This document shows, piece by piece, positions 46,011 through 53,337 of a stretch of DNA of 64,000 bases (the first letter of the stretch is position 1; the number at the start of each line of letters is the position of its first letter). The notes under the pieces are model-generated. The model saw only the letters and a list, made by a program, of their open reading frames with translations. It was not told where the DNA came from and did not search any database. This DNA is from Amycolatopsis rifamycinica. GTDB taxonomy: Bacteria > Actinomycetota > Actinomycetes > Mycobacteriales > Pseudonocardiaceae. A program made the position numbers and the translations under genes. The stretch spans positions 114,599 to 178,598 of the forward strand of contig NZ_JMQI01000051.1 of the NCBI RefSeq assembly GCF_000695625.1, in the 5' to 3' direction.

Positions 46011-46903
46011 CTTCCCTGGAAGGCGTCGAAAGTCAGCTTCGCCGCCTGCGCGAGGAGCCGGTCGTCGTGGCCGGCGTCCTCGGCCCGGCGGCTGGACATG
46101 ATCGCGAGGACGATCGGCGCCCGCCCCGGCGGCCAGACGACCGCGATGTCGTTGCGCGTGGCGTAGTCGCCGGTGCCGGTCTTGTCGGCGACGGCCCAGC
46201 CGGCCGGCGTGCCCGCCCGGATCACGGTCGCGCCGGTCGTGTTGGCGCGCATCATGTCCGTGTACAGGGTCCGCTTCTCCGGCGGCAGCGCGTCGCCGAG
46301 GGCGAAGGCGCGCAGGGTCCCGGCCATCGCGCGCGGGGTGCTCGTGTCACGGATGTCGCCGGGAGCGAAGTCGTTGAGCGCGGGTTCGGTCCGGTCGACG
46401 TGGGTGGTCGTGTCGCCGATCGCGCGCAACGCGGCGGCGAGCCCCGGCGGGCCGCCGAGCTGATCGAACAGCAGGTTCGCGGCCGTGTTGTCGCTGTAGC
46501 GCAACGCCGCGTCGATCGCGTCGCGCAGCGGGATGCCGGTGCCGACGTGCTTTTCGGTGACGGGGGAGTTCTGCTGCAGGTCGGCCCGGCGGTAGGTCAG
46601 CACTTTCGCGAGGCCTTCGCGGCTGGTGCGCTGGAGCACGGCGGCGGCGGAGAACGCTTTGTGGGTCGAGGCGTAGCCGAACCGCTCGTCGGCGCGGTGG
46701 GCGATCTCGCGGCCGGACCCGGTGTCGATCGCGTACACGCCGAGGCGGGCGTCGAAGCCGCGTTCGAGCGGGGCGAAGTCCGGCTGCGGCGCTGACGTCG
46801 GTATCGCGGCGGGGGCCGTCTTGGGTGCTTCCGCGGTGCAGGCGGTCAGCGGGACGAGGAGCAGCGCGGCGAGCGCGGCCCGCCGGGCTCGGGGGAACGG
46901 CAC
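46007..46903 (-). CDS. Class A beta-lactamase, lipoprotein
   Basis: 298 residues from GTG 46903, with GGAAGGAAG upstream. The signal peptide ends in a lipobox (VPLTAC), so the enzyme is likely anchored outside the membrane. Class A motifs are complete: STHK (Ser70 and Lys73), SDN, EPALND (Glu166 and Asn170) and ADKTGTG. It should hydrolyse penicillins. Divergent from a LysR gene 108 bases away and followed, beyond that gene, by a BlaB-like protein, so it is probably inducible. It adjoins the NRPS-PKS operon, but nothing else ties it to self-resistance. Confidence 0.93.
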   Translation of the reverse strand: MPFPRARRAALAALLLVPLTACTAEAPKTAPAAIPTSAPQPDFAPLERGFDARLGVYAIDTGSGREIAHRADERFGYASTHKAFSAAAVLQRTSREGLAKVLTYRRADLQQNSPVTEKHVGTGIPLRDAIDAALRYSDNTAANLLFDQLGGPPGLAAALRAIGDTTTHVDRTEPALNDFAPGDIRDTSTPRAMAGTLRAFALGDALPPEKRTLYTDMMRANTTGATVIRAGTPAGWAVADKTGTGDYATRNDIAVVWPPGRAPIVLAIMSSRRAEDAGHDDRLLAQAAKLTFDAFQGS

Positions 46904-47011
46904 GGGGACTTCCTTCCGGTGTTGATCGTCCTTCGCAGTCTCATGCCGTTCGTTGATGCTGTCCAAGACGGAAGTGCGCGGTTCGATGCGGAACCGGCAT
47001 AAGATCAGGTC
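46904..47011. promoter_or_regulatory. Divergent beta-lactamase / LysR control region
   Basis: 108 bases separating the two divergent starts, richer in A/T than its surroundings. By analogy with LysR/beta-lactamase pairs it should hold the activator site and both promoters. I could not single out one convincing T-N11-A palindrome. Confidence 0.4.
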
Positions 47012-47881
47012 GTGGACCTGGTCGGTGGTTGCAGGGCGTTCGTGAGCGTGAGCGAGACGGGGAGTTTCACGGCGGGTGCGGCGCTGGCCCGGATCCCGCA
47101 GCCGGTCGCCAGCCGGCGCATCGCCGCGCTCGAACGGCACTTCGGGGAGCGGCTGTTCGACCGCTCGACCCGCCGGGCGCGGCTCACGCCGTTCGGCCGG
47201 GACGTGCTGCCCGCGGCACGCCGGCTGGTGCAGCTGGCGGAGGCGATGGAACACGACGCGAAGCGGGCCCGGCAGCGGCCCGTGCGGGTGGCCGTGCCGG
47301 CCACCTGCGGGGTGCGGGAGCTGGCCGGGCTGGCCGCCGAAGCCCGCGCGCTGGAGATCCACCTGGAGTTCCGCGCGGCGGGGCCGGGGGAGCGGGCCGA
47401 ACTCGTCCGCACGAGCGAGGTGCGCGCGGCGCTCACCGCTGTCCCGGCCGAAGAGGCCGTGTGGTCGGTGCCGCTGGGGGTGGCCGGGGCGGCGCTCGGG
47501 CCGAGCCGGGTCGTGCACCTGGAGACGTTGCGCGCGGGCCGTTCGGCCGGCCCGCGGCGGTGTGTCCGGATCCAGCCGGAGGACGACGTCCCGCACGTCC
47601 GCGACCGGGTGCTGCGGGTACGGGACGCGGTGGGCCTGTCCCCGGCCCAGGTGGCGGTGGCCGATTCGCTCACGGCGGCGGCCGCGGAGGTGTACGCGAC
47701 GGAGGACCTGCTGCTGTGCTCGACAGCGCAGGCCGAAGAGCTGGGACTGCCGTGGCGCCCGATCGGCGAGCTCGACGTGGCCCGCGGCTACGAGGTGGCG
47801 GCGGCCCTGGCCGAGGACGCGGACCGGTTGCGGACGACGTTGCGCGAGGCGGTGGGCCGGTGCCTGGGGGCCGGGCGATGA
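47012..47881 (+). CDS. LysR-family regulator of the divergent beta-lactamase
   Basis: 289 residues from GTG 47012. N-terminal winged helix: CRAFVSVSETGSFTAGAALA, RIPQPVASRRIAALERHFGERLFDRSTRRARLTPFG, then the linker helix and a co-inducer domain (about 90-285, VRVAVPATCGVRELAGLA). Its position back-to-back with a class A beta-lactamase and its overlap with a BlaB-like gene reproduce the blaL-blaA-blaB arrangement of Streptomyces cacaoi, where BlaA is the LysR activator. Inducer probably a beta-lactam or cell-wall fragment signal. Confidence 0.85.
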   Translation: MDLVGGCRAFVSVSETGSFTAGAALARIPQPVASRRIAALERHFGERLFDRSTRRARLTPFGRDVLPAARRLVQLAEAMEHDAKRARQRPVRVAVPATCGVRELAGLAAEARALEIHLEFRAAGPGERAELVRTSEVRAALTAVPAEEAVWSVPLGVAGAALGPSRVVHLETLRAGRSAGPRRCVRIQPEDDVPHVRDRVLRVRDAVGLSPAQVAVADSLTAAAAEVYATEDLLLCSTAQAEELGLPWRPIGELDVARGYEVAAALAEDADRLRTTLREAVGRCLGAGR

Positions 47882-47922
47882 CGGCTGGTGGGCGGGTGCC
47901 TGGGAGTCGGGCGATGACGGCC
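47851..47922 (+). repeat. 36-base in-frame tandem duplication spanning the BlaB-like start
   Basis: Units 47851-47886 and 47887-47922 agree at 32 of 36 bases and each contains GGGCGATGACGGC, so the start codon is duplicated (ATG 47878 and ATG 47914). One copy also codes the end of LysR. This leaves two possible starts 12 codons apart. Confidence 0.75.
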
Positions 47923-48816
47923 GGAGCGCTGGTCCGGGACCTGCGCACGGCGTTGGACGAAGGCGGCCTGCGCGGGTCGTTCCTGGTTCGCGACCTGCGG
48001 TCGGGCACCGAGCTGGGCATCGACCCGGACCGCGAGTACCCGATCGCCTCCCTGGTCAAGGTCCCCCTGGCGGCGGCCACCCTGGAACGCGTCCACCGCG
48101 GCGAGCTCGACGCGGCGACCCGGCTGGAGGTCGCCCCCGGCGGCGTCACCACCCCCGGCCCGATCGGCCTCACCCGGTTCCGCCACCCGGCCCGGATAGC
48201 CCTCGGCGACCTGCTGTACCTGAGCACGTCCTTGAGCGACGGAACGGCCGCCGACGTCCTGTTCGGACTGACCCCGCCCGCCGAGGTGATGCGGATGCTG
48301 GGGGAGTGGGGGCTGGCCGGCATCGCGGTCCGTCACCTGATGCGCGACCTCGTCGAGACCCCGGCGGAGCGCTTCGAGACGGGCGAGGGCGACCTGGCCC
48401 AGGCGTTGGCGATCGGCGCGTCGACGGCCGGCCGGGGTCACCGCCTCCCGCAGCTGGACGTCACGCGCGCGAACTCGGCGTCGGCCCGGGCCCTGGTCGA
48501 GCTCCTGCAGGCGCTGTGGACAGCGTCGAAGATCGACGCGGAGGTGGCCCGCGGCGTCCGCGAGCTGATGGCGAACAACGTGCTCCGCCACCGCCTGACC
48601 CCCGACTTCGCCTCGGACGCGGCCCGGTGGTCGTCGAAAACGGGAACGCTGTTGAATCTGCGGCACGAGATGGGCGTGGTCGAGCACGCGGACGGAGCGG
48701 TGTTCGCGGTGGTGGCGCTGACGGAGTCGAGGGTCCCGGCGGTCCTCCAGCCGGAGGCGGAGATCCTGATGGCCAGGGTGGCCCGCGCCTTGCGCGACCA
48801 CCTGCGCGGAGGCTGA
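47878..48816 (+). CDS. BlaB-like serine penicillin-recognising protein (beta-lactamase superfamily)
   Basis: 312 residues from ATG 47878, which overlaps the LysR stop (ATGA), or 300 from ATG 47914; the duplicated start region makes both plausible. The three motifs of penicillin-recognising enzymes are present: SLVK, SDG and SSKTGT. There is no class A ExxLN glutamate that I can see and no signal peptide, so it is probably cytosolic and not a working beta-lactamase. This fits BlaB of Streptomyces cacaoi, a co-regulator of beta-lactamase induction together with the LysR protein. A plain serine hydrolase is the alternative. Confidence 0.78.
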   Translation: MTAGGRVPGSRAMTAGALVRDLRTALDEGGLRGSFLVRDLRSGTELGIDPDREYPIASLVKVPLAAATLERVHRGELDAATRLEVAPGGVTTPGPIGLTRFRHPARIALGDLLYLSTSLSDGTAADVLFGLTPPAEVMRMLGEWGLAGIAVRHLMRDLVETPAERFETGEGDLAQALAIGASTAGRGHRLPQLDVTRANSASARALVELLQALWTASKIDAEVARGVRELMANNVLRHRLTPDFASDAARWSSKTGTLLNLRHEMGVVEHADGAVFAVVALTESRVPAVLQPEAEILMARVARALRDHLRGG

Positions 48817-48860
48817 GAAAACCACTTGGGCCTCGGGAACGGGCGGCTTACGCTCCGGCG

Positions 48861-49190
48861 GTGTCGTTCACCAGACCCGAACCCCCGTACTACGCGGTGA
48901 TCATCACGAGCACTCTGGACGCGGCCAACCTGGACGGTTACGAGGCCATGGACAAGCGCATGGCCGAGCTGGGCCGAGCCCAGCCGGGCTACCTGGGCCG
49001 CGAGTCGAGAACGGACCCGCAGGGCCGCGAGCTGACGGTGCTGTACTACCGGGACGCCGCCTCGATCGCGGCGTGGCAGCAGCACCCGGAGCACCTGGAG
49101 GCCCAGCGCCGCGGCCGGGAGCAGTGGTACGCGAACTACCACATCGAGGTGGCGAGGGTGGAGCGCGCGTACGGTTTCGAGCGGGAGTAA
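48861..49190 (+). CDS. ABM-fold (antibiotic biosynthesis monooxygenase-like) protein
   Basis: 109 residues from GTG 48861. Small dimeric ferredoxin-like barrel pattern: YYAVIITSTLDAANLDGYEAM, QPGYLGRESRTD, ELTVLYYRDAASIAAWQQHPEHLEAQRRGREQWY. Family members range from heme-degrading to quinone-forming enzymes, and many have no known reaction. It stands just before the minisatellite array with no functional partner. Confidence 0.82.
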   Translation: MSFTRPEPPYYAVIITSTLDAANLDGYEAMDKRMAELGRAQPGYLGRESRTDPQGRELTVLYYRDAASIAAWQQHPEHLEAQRRGREQWYANYHIEVARVERAYGFERE

Positions 49191-49300
49191 CGCGAGAGCC
49201 GGCCAGCAAGGGGCGGCTGGTGCTCCTTGGTCCTCGGCGCTGCCCGCCCCTGCACGGATTTCCGCGCCCGGCCCTTCACACCTCGGCCCACCGGCCGCCC

Positions 49301-49700
49301 TCGCCCGGGAGAAGCGGCCCCGGCCGACCCCGGGAGAACCCTTGCCCCGGGAGAAACGGCCCCGGCCAGCCCGGCCGCCTTCGCCCTGGGAGGACGGCTC
49401 CGGCCTGCCCGGCTGCCTCTCGCCTCGGGAGTACGGGCTCCGGCCAGCCCGGCTGCCTCTCGCCTCGGGAGTACGGGCTCCGGCCAGCCCGGCCGCCTTC
49501 GCCCTGGGAGGACGGCCCCGGCCAGCCCGGCCGCCTCTCGCCTCGGGAGAACGGGCTCCAGCCAACCCAACTGCCGCTCGCCCCGAGAGAACGGCTCCGG
49601 CCAACCGGCCGCCTCCGCCCCGGAGGACCGGCCCCGGCGCCCCGGCCGCCCCCTCGCCCCGGAGGACCGCCCCCACCCAACCGGCCGCCCCCACATCTGC
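49301..49700. repeat. Degenerate minisatellite of about ten 39-40 base units
   Basis: The 546-base gap between genes at 49190 and 49737 is filled mostly by imperfect tandem copies of a unit of the shape CGGGAG(T/A/G)ACGG-CTCCGGCCAGCCC-GGCTGCCTCTCGCC. The two best copies start at 49426 and 49466, exactly 40 bases apart; neighbours are 39 bases long, and the copies decay toward both ends. Mixed 39 and 40 base periods would break any reading frame, and both strands show only low-complexity open frames, so I treat it as non-coding. The core GGCCGG is self-complementary. Confidence 0.8.
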
Positions 49701-49736
49701 CTCCGGACCCCTACCCCCCGGCCGCGGAGACCAGCC

Positions 49737-50303
49737 TCACGCCGGCGCCTTCACCCCGAACTCCACCTCGGCCGTCTCCACCGTCCCGGCGGTCCGTCCC
49801 GGCGCCGTCTGGTACCGCCAATACATGTTCGTGTGCGCGATCACCTGCTCGGGCGCCGGTGCACCATAAGCGGACAAATCCTCCGTCGTGTGCGCGTCGG
49901 CCACCAGCGTCGCGTCGTAACCGCGCGCCAGTGCCCCGTGCAGCGTCGAGCGGATGCACGCGTCCGTCTGCGCGCCCGCCACCACCAGCGACCCGATCCC
50001 GCGGGCCGCCAGCACCTCCTCCAGGTCCGTGTCCTCGAACGAGTCGCCGTACTCCTTGTGCACCAACGGTTCCCCCTCGCGGCGCACGAGTTCCGGCACG
50101 TACTCCCAGGTCTCACTGCCGCGCGGCAGCTCGTCGCTGGTGTGCTGGACCCACACCACCTCGGTGCCCGCCGCGCGGGCTTTGTCCACCAGGGTCACGA
50201 GGTTGGCCAGGACGGATTCGCGGTCGTGGGCCGACTCCATCACGCCGTTCTGCACGTCGACGACGAGCAGGGCGGTGTGCGGGCGGCCGGTCAGTGTGGT
50301 CAT
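49737..50303 (-). CDS. Isochorismatase-fold cysteine hydrolase
   Basis: 188 residues from ATG 50303. The triad of the family is visible: Asp in ALLVVDVQNGVM, Lys in LVHKEYGDSFEDT and Cys in AGAQTDACIRSTLHGAL, with the cis-peptide region VVAGAQTD. It may hydrolyse an amide such as nicotinamide or ureidoacrylate-like substrates; specificity is not readable. Stand-alone, with the repeat array downstream and a divergent small gene 43 bases upstream. Confidence 0.88.
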   Translation of the reverse strand: MTTLTGRPHTALLVVDVQNGVMESAHDRESVLANLVTLVDKARAAGTEVVWVQHTSDELPRGSETWEYVPELVRREGEPLVHKEYGDSFEDTDLEEVLAARGIGSLVVAGAQTDACIRSTLHGALARGYDATLVADAHTTEDLSAYGAPAPEQVIAHTNMYWRYQTAPGRTAGTVETAEVEFGVKAPA

Positions 50304-50346
50304 GGCGTCACCTTAACCACCGGCACCGACAATTCCCGGGGCTAGC

Positions 50347-50646
50347 ATGCCCGGTATGGACTACGGGATGCTCTTGCTCGGTGTCGTCGCGCTGGTCGCG
50401 GTCGTCGGACTGGGGTCCTCGGCCACGGACCGCAAGCTCGGCCGGGTCGATCGCCGCCTCGCGCGGGTGGAACGGAAGCTCGACGCGATCGCCGACCGGC
50501 TCGGGGTGTCCCTCGCGGAGCCGGAGCTCGAAGAGGTGACCGCGTTGCTGCGCCAGGGCAAGAAGATCCAGGCGATCAAGGCCTACCGCGAAAGCACGGG
50601 CGCCGACCTCAAGGAAGCCCGTGACGCCGTGGAGCGGCTCGCCTAA
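50347..50646 (+). CDS. Small membrane-anchored protein with L7/L12 C-terminal-like domain
   Basis: 99 residues from ATG 50347 (ATG 50356 is an alternative). One N-terminal membrane span (MLLLGVVALVAVVGLGSS), then a basic coiled-coil stretch (RVDRRLARVERKLDAIADRL), then KKIQAIKAYRESTGADLKEARDAVERLA. The last part matches the helix-strand-helix end of ribosomal protein L7/L12. Such proteins are frequent in actinomycetes and not ribosomal; function unknown. Its stop overlaps the stop of the convergent DUF2795 gene. Confidence 0.78.
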   Translation: MPGMDYGMLLLGVVALVAVVGLGSSATDRKLGRVDRRLARVERKLDAIADRLGVSLAEPELEEVTALLRQGKKIQAIKAYRESTGADLKEARDAVERLA

Positions 50647-50855
50647 GGCGCCCCGCCGATGTGCTTGGCCGACACCGCTTCCCACACCGCGTCGAAGTTG
50701 TCGTACCGGTCGCTGTCCGGCAGCCCGCCGAGCGAGCCCAGCACCGAGTCGCCGCCGCCCGCCGCGGCGGCGCGGCGCAGGAGCTCCTCGCGGCCGCAGG
50801 GGTACTCGGTCTCGGCCAGGTGCTGTTCGAGGCTGGTCCGGTCCGGAGCGGGCAT
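50643..50855 (-). CDS. Small DUF2795-type protein
   Basis: 70 residues. ATG 50855 is chosen because AGGAGGTGTGCG precedes it; a nine-codon longer frame has no ribosome site. It has the pattern LEQHLAETEYPCGREELLRRA, GGDSVLGSLGGLPDSDRYDNFDAVWEAVS, a short helical fold resembling DUF2795 (PF11387), seen across actinomycetes next to stress genes. Function unknown. Confidence 0.72.
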   Translation of the reverse strand: MPAPDRTSLEQHLAETEYPCGREELLRRAAAAGGGDSVLGSLGGLPDSDRYDNFDAVWEAVSAKHIGGAP

Positions 50856-50912
50856 CGCACACCTCCTGATCGTTCTCCCCACCGGCGTACCCGGGGCCGC
50901 CGGGACGGAAAC

Positions 50913-51905
50913 TCAGCCCACGACGATCGTGTGGTCCGACCGCGGTTCCAGGGACCCGATCACCGGGTGACCCGGCAGCTCGCCGGCGACCAGCAGGCCC
51001 CCGGACGTCTGCGCGTCCGCCAGCAGCAACGCTTCGTCCTCGGAGATCCGGGACAGGTCGGCGTGCGGGCGCACCCAGTCGAGGTTGCGCCGCGTTCCCC
51101 CGCTGACGTACCCGTCGCGCAGCGCCTCCCGCGCGCCGTCGAGGTACGGCACCGCCGCCGGGTCCAGCCGGGCCGTGACGCCGCTCGCGCGCGCCAGCTT
51201 GTGCAGGTGCCCCAGCAGGCCGAACCCCGTCACGTCGGTGGCGCAGGACACCCCGGCGGCCAGTGCGGCACGGGACGCGGGCGCGTTGAGCGTCGTCATC
51301 GCCTCGATGGCCTGCGGGAACCGGTCGCCGGTGGCCTTGTGGCGCGAGTTGAGCACGCCGATGCCGAGCGGCTTGGTCAGCGTCAGCGGCACGCCGGCGC
51401 GGCCCGCGTCGTTGCGCAGCAGCCGCGCGGGATCCGCGACGCCGGTGACCGCGAGCCCGTACTTCGGCTCCGGGTCGTCGATGCTGTGCCCGCCGGCCAG
51501 GTGACAGCCGGCCTCGCCGCAGACGTCGAGGCCGCCGCGCAGCACCTCGGCGGCCAGCTCGAACGGCAGGGTCTCCCGCGGCCAGCCCAGGAGGTTGACC
51601 GCCACCACCGGCGTGCCGCCCATGGCGTAGACGTCGGAGAGCGCGTTGGCCGCGGCGATCCGGCCCCAGTCGTAGGCGTCGTCGACGACCGGGGTGAAGA
51701 AGTCCGTGGTGACGATCAGCGCGGTGCCCCCGGCGATCCGGACCGCGGCCGCGTCGTCACCGGTGTCCAGGCCGACGAGCAGCTCGCCCGGGGGATCAGC
51801 GGGCATGACACCGGTGAGGCCGGCCACGGCCGCCTCCAGCTCGCCGGGCGGGATCTTGCACGCGCAGCCGCCGCCGTGCGCGTACTGCGTCAGTCGGTAA
51901 CCCAC
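50913..51905 (-). CDS. selD: Selenide, water dikinase (selenophosphate synthetase)
   Basis: 330 residues from GTG 51905. An ATG just upstream is out of frame, and longer in-frame starts would enter the tRNA gene. The active-site loop HGGGCACK has Cys where many SelD proteins carry selenocysteine, so it can be made without selenium. Other marks are GLDTGDDAAAVRI, TTDFFTPVVDD (metal Asp residues), NALSDVYAMGGTP, GGHSIDDPEPKYGLAVTG and ATDVTGFGLLGHL. It makes selenophosphate from selenide and ATP for SelA. Divergent from selC by 54 bases. Confidence 0.95.
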   Translation of the reverse strand: MGYRLTQYAHGGGCACKIPPGELEAAVAGLTGVMPADPPGELLVGLDTGDDAAAVRIAGGTALIVTTDFFTPVVDDAYDWGRIAAANALSDVYAMGGTPVVAVNLLGWPRETLPFELAAEVLRGGLDVCGEAGCHLAGGHSIDDPEPKYGLAVTGVADPARLLRNDAGRAGVPLTLTKPLGIGVLNSRHKATGDRFPQAIEAMTTLNAPASRAALAAGVSCATDVTGFGLLGHLHKLARASGVTARLDPAAVPYLDGAREALRDGYVSGGTRRNLDWVRPHADLSRISEDEALLLADAQTSGGLLVAGELPGHPVIGSLEPRSDHTIVVG

Positions 51906-51959
51906 CGGTTCATCGTGCCCGCCCGGCGCGAACTTGGCAGGATGGCTGCCATGGTGCAG

Positions 51960-52054
51960 GGAGGCGTATCCGGCCTGGTGACCGGCGCGGTCTTCAAAAC
52001 CGTCGAACGGCAGGTACTGCCGCTGGCGGGTTCGATTCCCGTCCGCCTCCGCCA
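51960..52054 (+). tRNA. selC: tRNA-Sec (anticodon TCA)
   Basis: 95 bases, the long size typical of selenocysteine tRNA. Acceptor strand GGAGGCG pairs with CGCCTCC, discriminator G and encoded CCA at 52052-52054. The anticodon arm GCGGT-CTTCAAA-ACCGT puts TCA at 51994-51996. A long variable arm CGGCAG/CTGCCG and a T arm GCGGG-TTCGATT-CCCGT are present. The eighth acceptor pair expected for tRNA-Sec would be a T-C mismatch. The final A of CCA is the first base of the selA ATG. Confidence 0.95.
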
Positions 52055-53337
52055 TGCCTGACCCCCGCCGCGCGATCCCGCGGACCGACGCGATCCTGGC
52101 CGAGCCCCGGATCGCCAAGGCCGCCGGTTCGCTCGGCCGGGAGCTGGTGAAATCCGTGGTCAACGACGTCCAGCGGGCCGCGCGGGCCGGCGAGATCGCC
52201 CCGGGCGACGTCGCCGAAGCCGTGCTCGCGCGGCTGCCGGCGAGCGCGTCCTCGCTGCGGCCGGTGGTCAACGCGACCGGCGTCATCGTGCACACCAACC
52301 TCGGCCGGGCGCCGCTTTCGGCCGCCGCGCTCGACGCCCTGGTCGCGGCCGGCGGGGCCACCGACGTCGAATTCGACCTCGCGACCGGCGACCGGGCCCG
52401 CCGCGGCCGCGGCGCCCTCGCGGCGCTGCGCGCGGCCGTGCCGGACGCCGGCGCGGTCCACGTGGTCAACAACAACGCGGCCGCCCTGCTGCTCTGCGCC
52501 CTCGCGCTGGCCCCGGGCCGGGAAATCGTGGTCAGCCGGGGCGAGCTGGTCGAGATCGGCGACGGCTTCCGCATCCCGGACCTCCTGGAGTCGGCCGGCG
52601 CGCGGCTGCGCGAGGTCGGCACCACGAACCGGACGTCGGTCCGCGACTACGCCGCGGCGATCGGCCCGGACACCGGGTTCGTGCTCAAGGTCCACCCGTC
52701 GAACTACCGCGTCACCGGCTTCACCGCGGAAGCCGCAGCCGGCGAGCTGGCCGGGCTCGGCGTGCCGCTGGTCGCCGACATCGGCTCGGGCCTGCTCGCC
52801 CCGCACCCGCTCCTGCCGGACGAACCGGACGCGGCGAGCGCGCTGCGGGCGGGCGCCACGATCGTCACGGCCAGCGGCGACAAGCTGCTCGGCGGCCCCC
52901 AGGCCGGCCTGCTGCTCGGCGACGCCGACGTCGTCGAACGGCTGCGGCGGCACCCGGCCGCCCGGGCGCTGCGCGTCGACAAGCTCACCCTCGCCGCGCT
53001 CGAAGCGACGCTGCGCGGGCCGGAACCCCCGGTGCGCGCCGCGCTCGAAGCGTCCGTCGCGGACCTGCGGCAACGCGCGGAAGCGCTGGTCAAGGCCCTG
53101 GGGGACGTCGATGCCCTGGTGGTCGACTCGGTGGCGGCCGTCGGCGGCGGGGGCGCGCCCGGCGTCGTACTACCCAGCGTCGCGGTGAGCCTGCCCGCCC
53201 GGTACGCGGCCGCGCTGCGCACGGGCGAGCCCGCGGTGGCCGGCCGGACCGTCAAGGACCGCTGCCTGCTCGACCTGCGGACCGTCCGGCCGGAAGAGGA
53301 CGCGCCGCTGCGGGAAGCGGTCCGCCGATGCGGGTGA
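52054..53337 (+). CDS. selA: L-seryl-tRNA(Sec) selenium transferase
   Basis: 427 residues from ATG 52054. N-terminal tRNA-binding helices (RRAIPRTDAILAEPRIAKAA) match the normal start of SelA, supporting this ATG although it shares a base with selC. PLP-fold core: VNATGVIVHTNLGRAPLS, HVVNNNAAALLLCALAL, and K276 in TASGDKLLGGPQAGLLLG as the Schiff-base lysine. It converts seryl-tRNA(Sec) to selenocysteyl-tRNA(Sec) with selenophosphate from SelD. Overlaps selB by 10 bases. Confidence 0.96.
   Translation: MPDPRRAIPRTDAILAEPRIAKAAGSLGRELVKSVVNDVQRAARAGEIAPGDVAEAVLARLPASASSLRPVVNATGVIVHTNLGRAPLSAAALDALVAAGGATDVEFDLATGDRARRGRGALAALRAAVPDAGAVHVVNNNAAALLLCALALAPGREIVVSRGELVEIGDGFRIPDLLESAGARLREVGTTNRTSVRDYAAAIGPDTGFVLKVHPSNYRVTGFTAEAAAGELAGLGVPLVADIGSGLLAPHPLLPDEPDAASALRAGATIVTASGDKLLGGPQAGLLLGDADVVERLRRHPAARALRVDKLTLAALEATLRGPEPPVRAALEASVADLRQRAEALVKALGDVDALVVDSVAAVGGGGAPGVVLPSVAVSLPARYAAALRTGEPAVAGRTVKDRCLLDLRTVRPEEDAPLREAVRRCG

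Noticed and set aside
49301..49700. Repeat array as a CRISPR array or as a Pro-rich repeat protein
   Set aside because: No unique spacers separate the copies, and mixed 39 and 40 base units break any frame.
51950..51960. Upstream ATG codons as start of selD or as a small gene before selC
   Set aside because: The ATGs near 51917 and 51941-51951 are not in the selD frame or lie on the other strand, and the stretch is only the selD/selC divergent promoter.
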